64,000 nt of DNA. It comes from Bacteroidota bacterium (lineage in GTDB: Bacteria; Bacteroidota; Bacteroidia; AKYH767-A; OLB10). Shown here piece by piece: positions 21,262-31,354 of this stretch (positions are counted from its first letter, which is position 1; every line of letters starts with the position of its first letter). The stretch lies in NCBI GenBank assembly GCA_016713445.1, contig JADJPB010000013.1:124001-188000 (forward strand), in the 5' to 3' direction. The notes under the pieces were generated by a model. The model was given only the letters and a program-made list of their open reading frames with translations. It searched no databases and was not told the origin of the DNA. The position numbers and the translations under genes are program-made.

Positions 21262-22488
21262 ATGACGAAGAATCAACAAGTAACAATTCCTACCAATACT
21301 GCATTGCAGGAGAAGGATTATACAATCCTGAACTTAGGGCCTACACATCCCGCTACGCATGGCATTTTTCAAAATGTGATGAAAATGGACGGCGAACTTA
21401 TTGTTTCCGCTGAGCCCACCATAGGATATATTCATCGCGCTTTCGAAAAGTTAGCTGAACGCCGACCATTTTATCAAATTACGCCCATTACTGATCGATT
21501 GAATTATTGCTCATCGCCAATTAATAATATGGGATGGCATATGACTGTAGAGAAGTTAGCGGGTATTGAAATTCCAAAGCGTGTTCAATATTTACGAGTG
21601 ATCATCATGGAATTGGCTCGTATTGCCGATCATATTATATGTAATTCAGTAATTGGTGTGGATAGTGGTGCAATGACCGGATTTTTGTATATTTTCCAAT
21701 GGCGCGAGTATATTTATGAAATTTATGAAGAATTATGTGGAGCTCGATTGACGACTAACATTGGTCGTATAGGTGGTCTCGAACGTGACTTTAACGAGAA
21801 GGCCTGGGAGAAAATCCATTATTTCTTAAAAGAATTTCCGAAAGGATTGAAGGAATTTGAAAATTTATTGGTGCGCAATCGAATCTTTATGGATCGCACG
21901 ATTAAGTGCGGACCCATTTCCGCTGACCGTGCATTAGCTTACAGTTTCTCGGGACCAAATCTTCGTGCAGCAGGCGTAGATTATGATGTGCGTGTGATGA
22001 ATCCATATTCTTCTTATGAAGAATTTAGTTTCACGATTCCTATCGGTACCAACGGCGATACTTATGATCGATTCATGGTTCGTCAACGTGAAATGTGGGA
22101 ATCGCTAAGTATCATTCAGCAAGCGATTGATAAAATAAATGCCTTAGAAGATAAAACCAGCTATCATGGAAATGTACCTGAGTTTTTCTTGCCTCCTAAA
22201 GAGGAAGTGTATAACAGTATGGAAGCGTTGATCTGGCATTTCAAAATTGTGATGGGTGAAACAACCATTCCGAAAGGAGAAGTGTATCATTGTGTAGAAG
22301 GTGGAAATGGTGAATTAGGATTTTACCTCGTAAGCGATGGTGGACGAACACCGTATCGTTTGCATTTCCGTCGTCCCTGTTACATCTATTATCAAGCATA
22401 CCCAGAGATGGTGAAAGGTTCCATGTTAAGTGATGCCATCTTAACGATGAGTTCTATGAATGTGATTGCAGGAGAATTGGACGCTTAA
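21262..22488 (+). CDS. nuoD: NADH-quinone oxidoreductase subunit D
   Basis: The 49-kDa-type subunit lining the quinone-binding cavity with NuoB. The 408-residue protein begins LNLGPTHPATHGIFQN, which contains the conserved HPATHG loop, followed by GYIHRAFEKLAERRPFYQ. Later it has CGARLTTNIGRIGGLERDF and the C-terminal GRTPYRLHFRRPC and MSSMNVIAGELDA blocks. Intact, 39 bases after nuoC. Confidence 0.95.
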   Translation: MTKNQQVTIPTNTALQEKDYTILNLGPTHPATHGIFQNVMKMDGELIVSAEPTIGYIHRAFEKLAERRPFYQITPITDRLNYCSSPINNMGWHMTVEKLAGIEIPKRVQYLRVIIMELARIADHIICNSVIGVDSGAMTGFLYIFQWREYIYEIYEELCGARLTTNIGRIGGLERDFNEKAWEKIHYFLKEFPKGLKEFENLLVRNRIFMDRTIKCGPISADRALAYSFSGPNLRAAGVDYDVRVMNPYSSYEEFSFTIPIGTNGDTYDRFMVRQREMWESLSIIQQAIDKINALEDKTSYHGNVPEFFLPPKEEVYNSMEALIWHFKIVMGETTIPKGEVYHCVEGGNGELGFYLVSDGGRTPYRLHFRRPCYIYYQAYPEMVKGSMLSDAILTMSSMNVIAGELDA

Positions 22489-22528
22489 AAATTAGTATTA
22501 AACGAAATTGTTCAGAACCGATAGGATC

Positions 22529-23074
22529 ATGAGTGAAAATAAAGAAATTATATTTAGTGATGATGCATTGGCATTGGTGAATAAAATCATCAGCCGTTAT
22601 CCTGAAGGAAAGCAGAAGTCGGCTATCATTCCTGTTTTGCATATCGCACAAGCAGAGTTCGATGGATGGTTGAGTCCTGCAGTGATGAATTATGTAGGAT
22701 CACTCTTGAATATTCAATCTATCGAAGTGTATGAAGTGGCTTCGTTTTATTCGATGTTTAATTTGAAGCCGGTTGGAAAATGTGTGGTGGAAGTTTGTCG
22801 TACCGGTCCGTGTTGGTTGTTAGGTGCAGAAGATATCGTAAAGTATATGGAGAAGAAGTTGGGAGTGAAGGAAGGCGGAACAAGTGCAGATGGAATGTTC
22901 ACTTTGAAAACGGTAGAATGTTTAGCTTCTTGCGGTACAGCGCCCATGATGCAAATCGGTGAAACCTATCACGAAAATTTGACTTTGCAAAAGGTTGATG
23001 AGATCTTGGAAGGTTGCAGAAGTAATGTGACGGAACCTATCGCTCATTGGAGAAAGAATAAAATTAAAGCCTGA
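22529..23074 (+). CDS. nuoE: NADH-quinone oxidoreductase subunit E
   Basis: The 24-kDa-type subunit with a 2Fe-2S cluster (N1a). Four ligands appear as CRTGPCWLLG (two Cys, about residue 92) and VECLASCGTAPMM (two Cys). The ATG at 22529 (MSENKEIIFS) is preferred over the frame's first start 21 bases upstream because it matches family N-termini; length is 181 residues. Intact. Confidence 0.93.
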   Translation: MSENKEIIFSDDALALVNKIISRYPEGKQKSAIIPVLHIAQAEFDGWLSPAVMNYVGSLLNIQSIEVYEVASFYSMFNLKPVGKCVVEVCRTGPCWLLGAEDIVKYMEKKLGVKEGGTSADGMFTLKTVECLASCGTAPMMQIGETYHENLTLQKVDEILEGCRSNVTEPIAHWRKNKIKA

Positions 23075-23111
23075 TCATTTATTGATCTATAAATAATTTA
23101 AAAGAGAAATT

Positions 23112-24455
23112 ATGGGAAGAAAACTTCTCACTGAACATATAAACGTAGCGGGTATCCGTCATTTGGATACTTATCGCAAACACGGTGGATATGAAACTTT
23201 GAAGAAAGCGCTTGGGATGAAGCCCGAGGATATCGTCGAAGAAGTAAAGAAATCTGGATTGCGTGGTCGTGGGGCGCTGGATTCCCAACAGGAATGAAGT
23301 GGGGATTTTTAGCGAAACCAGAAGGTGTTCCGCGTTACCTCGTTTGTAATGCAGATGAAAGTGAGCCCGGAACTTTTAAGGATCGCTACATGATGGAATT
23401 TCTTCCACATCTGTTGATTGAAGGAATGGCGATCGGAAGTTTTGCTTTGGGATGTCGTACCTCGTACATTTATATCCGTGGAGAGTTGATGTATGTTTTT
23501 CATATTTTACAAGAAGCGATAGATGAAGCCTACGCAGCAGGATTATTAGGAAAAAATATTTTAGGTTCTGGTATTGATTTTGATTTGCATGTGCATTGTG
23601 GCGGTGGAGCGTATATCTGTGGAGAAGAAACCGCGTTAATCGAATCATTAGAAGGAAAACGGAAATCCGAGAATTAAACCTCCGTTCCCTGCTATCAAAG
23701 GAGTTTGGGGTTGCCCAACCGTAGTGAATAATGTAGAAAGTATCATGGCTGTTGTTCCCATCATCAGAGATGGGGGCGATGAATACGCTAAAATTGGAAT
23801 TGGAAAAAGTACGGGAACAAAATTGATTTCTGCATGTGGCCATCTGAAAAAGCCAGGCGTATATGAAATTGAATTGGGTTTACCTGTTGAAGAATTTATT
23901 TATTCCAATGAGTACTGCGGTGGAATCCGAAATGATAAAAAATTAAAAGCAGTAGTAGCAGGAGGTTCTTCGGTTCCAATTTTACCTGCTGAATTAATTT
24001 TGAAAACAGCGAATGGTGAACCGCGATTGATGAGCTATGAATCGTTGGCCGATGGCGGATTTGCTACTGGAACGATGTTAGGTTCAGGCGGATTTATTGC
24101 CATGGATGAAGATACTAGCGTTGTAAAAAATTTATATACGTTCACGCGTTTCTATCATCACGAAAGTTGCGGACAATGCAGCCCTTGTCGTGAAGGAACC
24201 GGATGGATGGAGAAGTTGTTGCATAAAATTTTAGATGGTCATGGCACCATCGCCGATGTAGATTTACTCTGGGAGATTCAATCGAAGATTGAAGGAAAAA
24301 CAATTTGTCCGTTGGGCGATGCTGCAGCTTGGCCTGTTGCTTCAGCCATACGACATTTCAGAAGTGAATTCGAAGAGTATGTTCGCAACCCACAGAACAT
24401 CCGAAAGGATCATCATTATTACCGAGTTAATAATATTAATCCGGAATTAGTTTAA
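23112..24455 (+). CDS. nuoF: NADH-quinone oxidoreductase subunit F (two frameshifts)
   Basis: The 51-kDa-type subunit that binds NADH, FMN and the N3 4Fe-4S cluster. The NADH/FMN glycine-rich loop GRGGAGFPTG is broken because one G is missing at 23271-23274. A second break at about 23660 loses a CG dinucleotide in what should read EGKRGNPRIKPPFPA. The rest is typical: CNADESEPGTFKDR, CGGGAYICGEETALIESLEG, and the cluster ligands ESCGQCSPCREG plus a later Cys in TICPLGDAAAWP. The span of 447 residues fits. Both breaks lie in invariant motifs, so errors are more likely than real inactivation. Confidence 0.93.
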
Positions 24456-24465
24456 GAAAGCAATT

Positions 24466-25461
24466 ATGCCGAAAGTAACAATCGATGGACATACAATTGA
24501 GGTAGCGGAAGGCACCACTATCCTTGAAGCAGCACGTATGATTGGTGGTGAAGTAGCGCCGCCAGCCATGTGTTTTTATTCGAAATTAAAAACGAGTGGT
24601 GGATATTGTCGTACATGCATCGTAAAGGTGACCAAGGGTTCTGAAAAGGATCCCCGACCCATGCCAAAACCTGTAGCCTCGTGTCGTACACCCATCATGG
24701 ATGGAATGGAAGTGCAAAATAAAACAGCACCCGATTTAGTAGATGCGCGCGCTGGAGTCGTAGAGTTTTTATTGATTAATCATCCTCTCGATTGCCCGAT
24801 CTGTGATCAGGCTGGAGAATGTCACTTGCAAGATTTGAGTTATGAGCATGGACTTTCAAAATCGCGTTATGATTTTAAGCGTCGTGAGTTTGAAAAAATT
24901 GATATTGGCCCCAATATTAAATTACACATGACGCGTTGCATCTTATGTTACCGTTGTGTAAAGGTGGCCGATCAGGTTTGTGATAGTCGTGTTCACGGTG
25001 TACTGAATCGCGGTGATGTATCGGAAATATCAACACATATCGAAGCTGCCTTGGATAGTGACTTCAGCGGAAACGTAATTGATGTTTGTCCTGTAGGTGC
25101 TTTAACCGATCGTACATTCCGATTTAAAAGCAGAGTTTGGTTTACAAAGCCTGTTGATGCGCATCGTGACTGTAAAAAATGTTGCGGTCGCTCTGTATTA
25201 TATATGAGTGGAGAAGAAGTGTTGCGTGTTTCGGTACGTAAAGACACATGGGGTGAAGTGGAGAATACTTCTGAAGGAAAACCAGGATGGCTCTGCAACG
25301 AATGCCGTTTCGAAAAGAAAAGTAAAAGCGACTGGACCATCGAAGGCGTTAGAAATATTGATCGTCATTCTGTGATCTCACAGAATAAATATTTGGAACA
25401 AAAAAATCGGAAGATTGATGTTTCCAATCAAAAGTTAATTGGAGAAAAAGCACATAATTAA
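24466..25461 (+). CDS. nuoG: NADH-quinone oxidoreductase subunit G, short form
   Basis: An iron-sulfur electron-wire subunit. The 331-residue protein holds the N-terminal 2Fe-2S domain (MCFYSKL, GGYCRTCIVKV, ASCRTP), the His-Cys N5 motif HPLDCPICDQAGECHLQD and 4Fe-4S ligands MTRCILCYRCVKV and VIDVCPVGALTD. It lacks the large molybdopterin-oxidoreductase-like C-terminal domain of proteobacterial NuoG; this short form is usual in Bacteroidota. An extra Cys cluster (DCKKCCGRS, LCNEC) lies near the end. Intact. Confidence 0.93.
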   Translation: MPKVTIDGHTIEVAEGTTILEAARMIGGEVAPPAMCFYSKLKTSGGYCRTCIVKVTKGSEKDPRPMPKPVASCRTPIMDGMEVQNKTAPDLVDARAGVVEFLLINHPLDCPICDQAGECHLQDLSYEHGLSKSRYDFKRREFEKIDIGPNIKLHMTRCILCYRCVKVADQVCDSRVHGVLNRGDVSEISTHIEAALDSDFSGNVIDVCPVGALTDRTFRFKSRVWFTKPVDAHRDCKKCCGRSVLYMSGEEVLRVSVRKDTWGEVENTSEGKPGWLCNECRFEKKSKSDWTIEGVRNIDRHSVISQNKYLEQKNRKIDVSNQKLIGEKAHN

Positions 25462-25496
25462 TATTCCGTAACAAAAATTAATTCGTTACCTATTAT

Positions 25497-26528
25497 ATGG
25501 AATTTATCATAGTAAAATTTGTACTTGTAGTCGTCGTGTTCCTCGTTTCTCTGGGGATTGCTGCTTACAGTACGTACGCTGAACGAAAGATTGCAGCTTT
25601 CCTGCAAGATCGTGTTGGTCCAGATCGTGCAGGTCCATTTGGACTCTTACAACCCTTAGCCGATGGTGTGAAGATGTTCATGAAGGAAGAAATTATTCCT
25701 ACGCATGCCGATAAAGGTTTGTTTATACTTGGGCCATCTATCATGATGATGACTGCATGTTTAACTGGCGTCGTAATTCCATGGGGAAGTACTTTGATCA
25801 TTAACTGTACTGAGTATCCAGTTCAAATTACAGATTTAAATATTGGAATCTTATACATCTTCGGCGTAGTAAGTATTGGCGTGTACGGAATTATGATCGG
25901 TGGATGGGCTTCTAATAATAAGTACTCCTTGATGGGTGCCATTCGTGCGTCCTCCCAAATGATTTCCTACGAATTGGCAATGGGAATGTCGATCATCGCA
26001 TTGGTAATGATGACCGGGACATTGAGCATCGGTGAAATTGTGAAGCAACAACAAGGGATGCATTGGAATGTATTCGTGCAACCTTTGGGATTTGTATTAT
26101 TTCTTATTTGTGCCTTTGCAGAGTGTAATAGAACTCCCTTCGATTTACCGGAATGTGAAACTGAATTGGTAGGTGTGTATCATACCGAATACAGTTCGAT
26201 GAAATTAGGATTCTATCTTTTTGCTGAATACATTAATATGTTTATTTCGTCGGCCATCATTTCATCTTTGTATTTTGGCGGATATAATTTCCCTTTCATC
26301 GATCAATTAGGATTACCACATAACGTACTTACTCTTCTGGGAACGCTTATCTTTTTCGGGAAAGTATTCTTCTTTATCTTCTTCTTTATGTGGATTCGAT
26401 GGACGCTTCCGCGCTTCCGTTACGATCAATTAATGCACGTGGGATGGAGAATAATGATTCCATTGGCGTTGTTCAACATTCTTTTAACTGCCGCCATTGT
26501 GCTTTGGCAAAACGGACAGTTTAATTAA
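25497..26528 (+). CDS. nuoH: NADH-quinone oxidoreductase subunit H
   Basis: A membrane subunit forming the quinone access channel. The 343-residue protein has about eight transmembrane helices, the cytoplasmic loop ERKIAAFLQDRVGPDRAGPF near residue 29, the acidic loop AECNRTPFDLPECETELVG, and the C-terminal RWTLPRFRYDQLMHVGWR. All are signature blocks of ND1/NuoH. Intact. Confidence 0.95.
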   Translation: MEFIIVKFVLVVVVFLVSLGIAAYSTYAERKIAAFLQDRVGPDRAGPFGLLQPLADGVKMFMKEEIIPTHADKGLFILGPSIMMMTACLTGVVIPWGSTLIINCTEYPVQITDLNIGILYIFGVVSIGVYGIMIGGWASNNKYSLMGAIRASSQMISYELAMGMSIIALVMMTGTLSIGEIVKQQQGMHWNVFVQPLGFVLFLICAFAECNRTPFDLPECETELVGVYHTEYSSMKLGFYLFAEYINMFISSAIISSLYFGGYNFPFIDQLGLPHNVLTLLGTLIFFGKVFFFIFFFMWIRWTLPRFRYDQLMHVGWRIMIPLALFNILLTAAIVLWQNGQFN

Positions 26529-26543
26529 TTAAAATTTGAATCC

Positions 26544-27083
26544 ATGCAATTAACCAATAGATCAGAGGTAGTCGTAAATAAGGAAATGACATTCAAAGAG
26601 AGAATGTATTTCCCTGCAATCTTAAGCGGTTTAGCCATTACGGTAAAACATCTGTTTAAGAAACGCGCAACGATTAAATATCCTGAAGAACCGCGCCCTG
26701 TAGCTCCTGTATATCGCGGTCTCCATGTATTGAAGCGCGACGAGCAAGGACGTGAGAATTGTACTGCTTGCGGTTTGTGCGCGGTTGCTTGTCCGGCTGA
26801 AGCCATCACCATGACCGCCGGAGAAAGAAAAAAAGGCGAAGAACATTTATACCGCGAAGAAAAATATGCGGAGATCTATGAGATCAATATGCTGCGTTGT
26901 ATTTTCTGTGGATTATGTGAGGAAGCTTGTCCGAAGGAAGCCATCTTCCTGACTGACAGGATGCTGCCATCGGATATGAATAGAGCTAATTTCATATTCG
27001 GAAAAGATAAATTAGTGGAGGGAGTGAGTGAGGACTCTAGAATCGATATCAGTAAAAGAACTAATGCACACAGGAAAGACTAA
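26544..27083 (+). CDS. nuoI: NADH-quinone oxidoreductase subunit I
   Basis: An 8Fe ferredoxin-like subunit (clusters N6a and N6b) docking on the membrane arm. Two CxxCxxCxxxCP motifs are visible: CTACGLCAVACPAEAI (about residue 73) and CIFCGLCEEACPKEAI (about residue 112). The N-terminal amphipathic stretch and RGLHVLKRDEQGRENC precede them. 179 residues, intact, 15 bases after nuoH. Confidence 0.95.
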   Translation: MQLTNRSEVVVNKEMTFKERMYFPAILSGLAITVKHLFKKRATIKYPEEPRPVAPVYRGLHVLKRDEQGRENCTACGLCAVACPAEAITMTAGERKKGEEHLYREEKYAEIYEINMLRCIFCGLCEEACPKEAIFLTDRMLPSDMNRANFIFGKDKLVEGVSEDSRIDISKRTNAHRKD

Positions 27084-27139
27084 GATTCTTTTCTGATGCC
27101 TCAGAAAGTATTAATTTCGCCACCCGTTCAATAACCTAC

Positions 27140-27670
27140 ATGTTGAATCAAAATTTACCCTTCATGATTCTTGCAACCCTATCCGTGTTTAGTGCACTGA
27201 TGGTGGTTTTATCGAGAAAGCCGGTGCATAGTGTGCTGTATCTTATCTTTTGCTTCTTTACCATTGGTGGGCACTATTTATTACTGAATGCACAATTTCT
27301 TTTTGCAGTTCATATCATCGTTTATGCAGGCGCTATCATGGTTCTCTTCTTATTTACTTTGATGTTCATCAATCTCAATAAAGAATTAGAGCCACATAAA
27401 ACGAATTTGGTAAAAGGCGCTGCGACCATTGTCGCAGGAACTTTATTATTAATTATGGTGAGCACGGTTACAGATACTGGAAACATTTTACCGCAGCAAG
27501 CTTCTACAAATGAAGTAGGGACCGTGGCGGTACTAGGAAAAAAATTATACAGCGATTACGTACTACCCTTTGAAATCACGTCCATCTTATTACTTGCAGC
27601 CATGGTGGGTGCTGTAATGATTGGAAAAAGAATACAGATTAAAATAAAACACAATGAATTCAATACTTAG
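27140..27670 (+). CDS. nuoJ: NADH-quinone oxidoreductase subunit J
   Basis: A membrane subunit with five predicted helices, 176 residues. ND6/NuoJ hallmarks are SRKPVHSVLYLIFCF, the conserved AVHIIVYAGAIMVLFLFTLM helix (the pi-bulge helix of complex I) and FEITSILLLAAMVGAVMIGKR. It overlaps the start of nuoK by 17 bases, which implies coupled translation. Confidence 0.93.
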   Translation: MLNQNLPFMILATLSVFSALMVVLSRKPVHSVLYLIFCFFTIGGHYLLLNAQFLFAVHIIVYAGAIMVLFLFTLMFINLNKELEPHKTNLVKGAATIVAGTLLLIMVSTVTDTGNILPQQASTNEVGTVAVLGKKLYSDYVLPFEITSILLLAAMVGAVMIGKRIQIKIKHNEFNT

Positions 27671-27974
27671 TGTGGTTCCGATTGAATACTACCTTGGCTT
27701 GTCAGTCATCCTGTTCACCATTGGGGTGATGGGGGTACTCTTTCGTCGTAATGCCATCATTGTATTTATGTGCATTGAATTAATGTTGAATGCAGTGAAT
27801 TTATTGTTGACCGCCTTCTCTACGCTTCACGGTGAGGCGGGCGGACAAGTAATGGTGTTCTTCATTATGGCGGTTGCAGCTGCAGAAGTGGCAGTGGGCT
27901 TAGCCATCTTAGTGATGATCTATAATAACCTACGTACTGTAGATATAAAAGAAATGAATAAATTGAAGTGGTAG
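27654..27974 (+). CDS. nuoK: NADH-quinone oxidoreductase subunit K
   Basis: A small three-helix membrane subunit of the proton-pumping arm, 106 residues. It has the diagnostic glutamate helix CIELMLNAVNLLLTAF and a second acidic helix AAAEVAVGLAILVMIY. The start overlaps nuoJ by 17 bases. Intact. Confidence 0.95.
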   Translation: MNSILSVVPIEYYLGLSVILFTIGVMGVLFRRNAIIVFMCIELMLNAVNLLLTAFSTLHGEAGGQVMVFFIMAVAAAEVAVGLAILVMIYNNLRTVDIKEMNKLKW

Positions 27975-27999
27975 AAACTATCACATCACAACATAAACG

Positions 28000-29894
28000 A
28001 TGCATCAATTTATCTGGCTTATTCCAATTCTTCCTCTTGTAGGTTTTATCCTCATCGGGATTCTGAACAAGCGATTACCCATTCAGTGGAGTGGTGGTAT
28101 CGCAAGTGCTGCAGTATTTCTGTCGTTCGTAATTTCATTGGGCGTATTCAGAGAAGTTCAAACAGAAAATTTCGTTCCTGAAAGAATTGTACTCTTCAAT
28201 TGGATTTCTGCAGGTAGTTTAAATATTGATTTTGCTTTTTTGATTGATCAACTTTCAGCCATCATGTTATTAGTGGTGACAGGCGTTGGATTCTTAATTC
28301 ATATTTATTCGATCGGTTATATGCATCATGATCCCGATCATGCGCGTTTCTTCTCGTACCTTAATTTGTTTATCTTCTTCATGCTTTTGTTGGTGATGGG
28401 ATCCAATTATATTGTGATGTTTGCAGGATGGGAAGGCGTAGGCTTGTGTTCTTATTTGTTAATCGGATTCTGGTTTAAGAATACAGCGTACAATAATGCC
28501 GCGAAGAAAGCATTCATCATGAATCGTATTGGTGATTTAGGATTTTTGCTCGGTGTATTTTTAATCTTCATGACCTTCGGATCAGTGAGTTTCAAAGAAG
28601 TGTTTGAAGGTGCAAAGCTGTTTAGCACCAACGATCCTACGCTTACTGCAATTTGTATTTTATTATTTATTGGTGCCATGGGAAAAAGTGCGCAGCTGCC
28701 GCTGTATACTTGGCTTCCCGATGCCATGGCAGGCCCAACGCCTGTTTCTGCATTGATCCATGCCGCAACAATGGTTACAGCCGGTATCTATATGGTGGTA
28801 CGTTCAAATGTGTTGTTCGCACTTTCTCCCTTCGCTTCCGAAATTGTTGCGATCATCGGATTGGCAACTGCATTTTTTGCTGCTACTATTGGCCTTAAAC
28901 AAAATGACATTAAAAAGGTATTAGCGTACTCCACGGTGAGTCAGTTGGGATATATGTTTGTAGCGCTAGGAGTAGGAGCTTACGATACTGCATTGTTTCA
29001 TGTTATTACACATGCCTTCTTCAAAGCATTGCTCTTCTTGGGTGCAGGATCAGTGATTCACGCGATGAGTGGGGAACAAGATATTCGGCGCATGGGTGCA
29101 TTGAAAGGGAAACTACCGATCACACACCTTACTTTTTTAATCGGAACTTTAGCCATTGCTGGGATTCCGCCATTAGCCGGATTCTTTTCTAAAGATGAAA
29201 TCTTAGCAGTCACACATGGCTATTCAATGCCGATGTTTACATTGCTATCAATTACTTCTGTACTCACAGCAGTGTATATGTTCCGTTTGTACTGGTTGGT
29301 ATTTTATGGCGAGTTCAGAGGCTCAGAGCACCAAAAAACTCATTTACATGAGTCGCCTCTTACGATGACCATTCCCTTGATGGTGTTGGCAGTATTATCA
29401 GCTGTTGGTGGATTTATTGGAATGCCTGAAATTTTTCATGCACCCCATATGTTAAAGGAATTTTGCAGCCTGTAATTTGGAAGTCATTAACGTATCATCC
29501 ATCGCATACATTCGAATATGCTTTGATTGGTGTTTCTATTGTAGCATTGATTGTTATCATTTATGCTACCTATATTGCTTATGTCAAACGTGGAGTACTT
29601 CCTGAAGAAGATGAAAACATCCCAGCTGGATTTCCTAAACTGCTTACGAATAAGTATTATGTAGATGAAATTTACAATACATTAATTACGCGTCCGCTCG
29701 ATTTCTTATCAGGATTCTTCAGTACATATATTGAAAAAGGATTCATCGATAAGTTGGTGAATGGTACCGGTCCGGCATTGCAAGGCTTAAGCGGAGTGCT
29801 TCGCTTTGCACAAACAGGTAATATTGGCGGCTATGTATTCAGCATGGTGGTCGGTATCATTGCAATTCTATTATTAACTCTGATTGTATACTAA
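28000..29894 (+). CDS. nuoL: NADH-quinone oxidoreductase subunit L (one frameshift)
   Basis: The distal antiporter-like proton pump of complex I, carrying the long lateral helix at its C-terminus. The N-terminal ND5 domain is typical: NYIVMFAGWEGVGLCSYLLIGFW, LPLYTWLPDAMAGPTPVSAL, HAATMVTAGIYMV and KKVLAYSTVSQLGYM. One T is missing in the run at 29461-29464; restored, the frame reads HMLKEFLQPVIWKSL and continues through the C-terminal helices (29463-29894). The joined length of about 630 residues is normal. Confidence 0.93.
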
Positions 29895-29899
29895 GGAGT

Positions 29900-31352
29900 A
29901 TGTTAACACTGGTATTAATCTTCTTTCCATTAGTAGCTGCGTTAGGAACTTGGTTCTTACCACGCGATAATGCGAAAATGTATTCGTTGATCTCCTCACT
30001 CATTCAATTGGGGATAACAGGATGCGTTCTCTCTTTTTTTGACGCAAGGTGCAGAAGTTCTTTCTGGCGGTTATGAATGGGTGCCGGCCTTAGGAATTTC
30101 TTTGAAGGTGGGGTTAGATGGAATTAGCATTCTATTGGTTGCTTTAACCAATGTATTAATACCATTAATTATTCTTTCTTCGTTCCGAAATAATTATTCG
30201 AATCCGTCTGCATTTTATGGATTAATTCTTTTAATGCAATTTGGGTTGATAGGTGTATTCTCAGCATTGGATGGATTTTTATTCTATGTGTTTTGGGAGT
30301 TAGCATTAATTCCCATCTGGTTTATCTGTTTGATATGGGGTGGAGAAGAACGAATTCGTATCACGTTAAAGTTCTTTATTTATACTCTCACAGGATCGTT
30401 GATGATGTTGCTGGGATTGATTTTTGTTTATTTGCAAACTCCAGTACCCCATAGTTTCTCCATCGATGCATTGTATCAGGTTGCATTAACTGCAGAAATG
30501 CAAGGTTATATTTTCTGGTGTTTCTTCTTGGCTTTTGCTATTAAAATTCCGGTTTTTCCATTCCATACTTGGCAACCTGATACCTATACAGATGCGCCTG
30601 CCCAAGGTTCGATGTTGTTGTCAGGAATTATGTTGAAAATGGGAATTTATGGGATCATTCGTTGGATGTTACCTATCTTACCTGAAGGAATTGCAGCGTG
30701 GGGAAATGTAGTCATGATTCTGTGCGCTATAAGTATTGTGTATGCATCCATCATTGCGCTTTATCAGAATGATTTTAAACGTCTCATTGCCTATTCTTCC
30801 ATTGCTCACGTTGGATTGATAACTGCGGGTGTATTCTCTTTAAATATGCAAGGTTTGCAAGGGAGTATGGTGCAGATGTTAGCACATGGTGTGAATGTGG
30901 TCGGATTGTTTTTTATTGGTGATATCATTCAGCGTCGAATGAAAACACGTCAAATGGATAACCTTGGTGGACTTGCGCATAATTCCCCCGTGTTTTCAAT
31001 TTTATTTATCATCGTATTATTGGGTTCAGTTGCATTGCCTTTAACTAACGGATTTGTCGGTGAGTTTTTATTGTTAATGGGAGTATATTCTTATAGCTCT
31101 TGGTTAGCAGCAATCTGCGGACTCACCGTCATCTTAGGTGCCGTGTATATGTTTAGAGCTTATCAAAAGGTGATGCTCGGTGAAGTGCACGAGAAAAGTG
31201 TTGAGTTTACAGGATTAGCGAAAAGTGAAAAGGTTGTATTGATCATTATTGCAGCGTTGATTATTGTTTGTGGAGTATACCCAAAACCAATTTTATCAAT
31301 TGCTCAACCTGCACTGGAAGAAATCGTATTGAATTTGCAAGGCATCAATTAA
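29900..31352 (+). CDS. nuoM: NADH-quinone oxidoreductase subunit M (one frameshift)
   Basis: An antiporter-like membrane subunit. The start is the ATG at 29900, preceded by a good AAGGAG ribosome-binding site 5 bases after the nuoL stop. The first 45 codons read MLTLVLIFFPLVAALGTWFL, then the T-run at 30034-30040 has one T too many; with six Ts the frame joins VLSFLTQGAEVLSGGYEWVP. ND4 signatures follow: YVFWELALIPIWFICLIWGG, FPFHTWQPDTYTDAP, FKRLIAYSSIAHVG. About 483 residues. Confidence 0.93.
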
Positions 31353-31354
31353 TT

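Noticed and set aside
31268..31354. Upstream extension of nuoN
   Set aside because: These codons overlap the nuoM end in another frame; the ATG at 31355 gives the family N-terminus.
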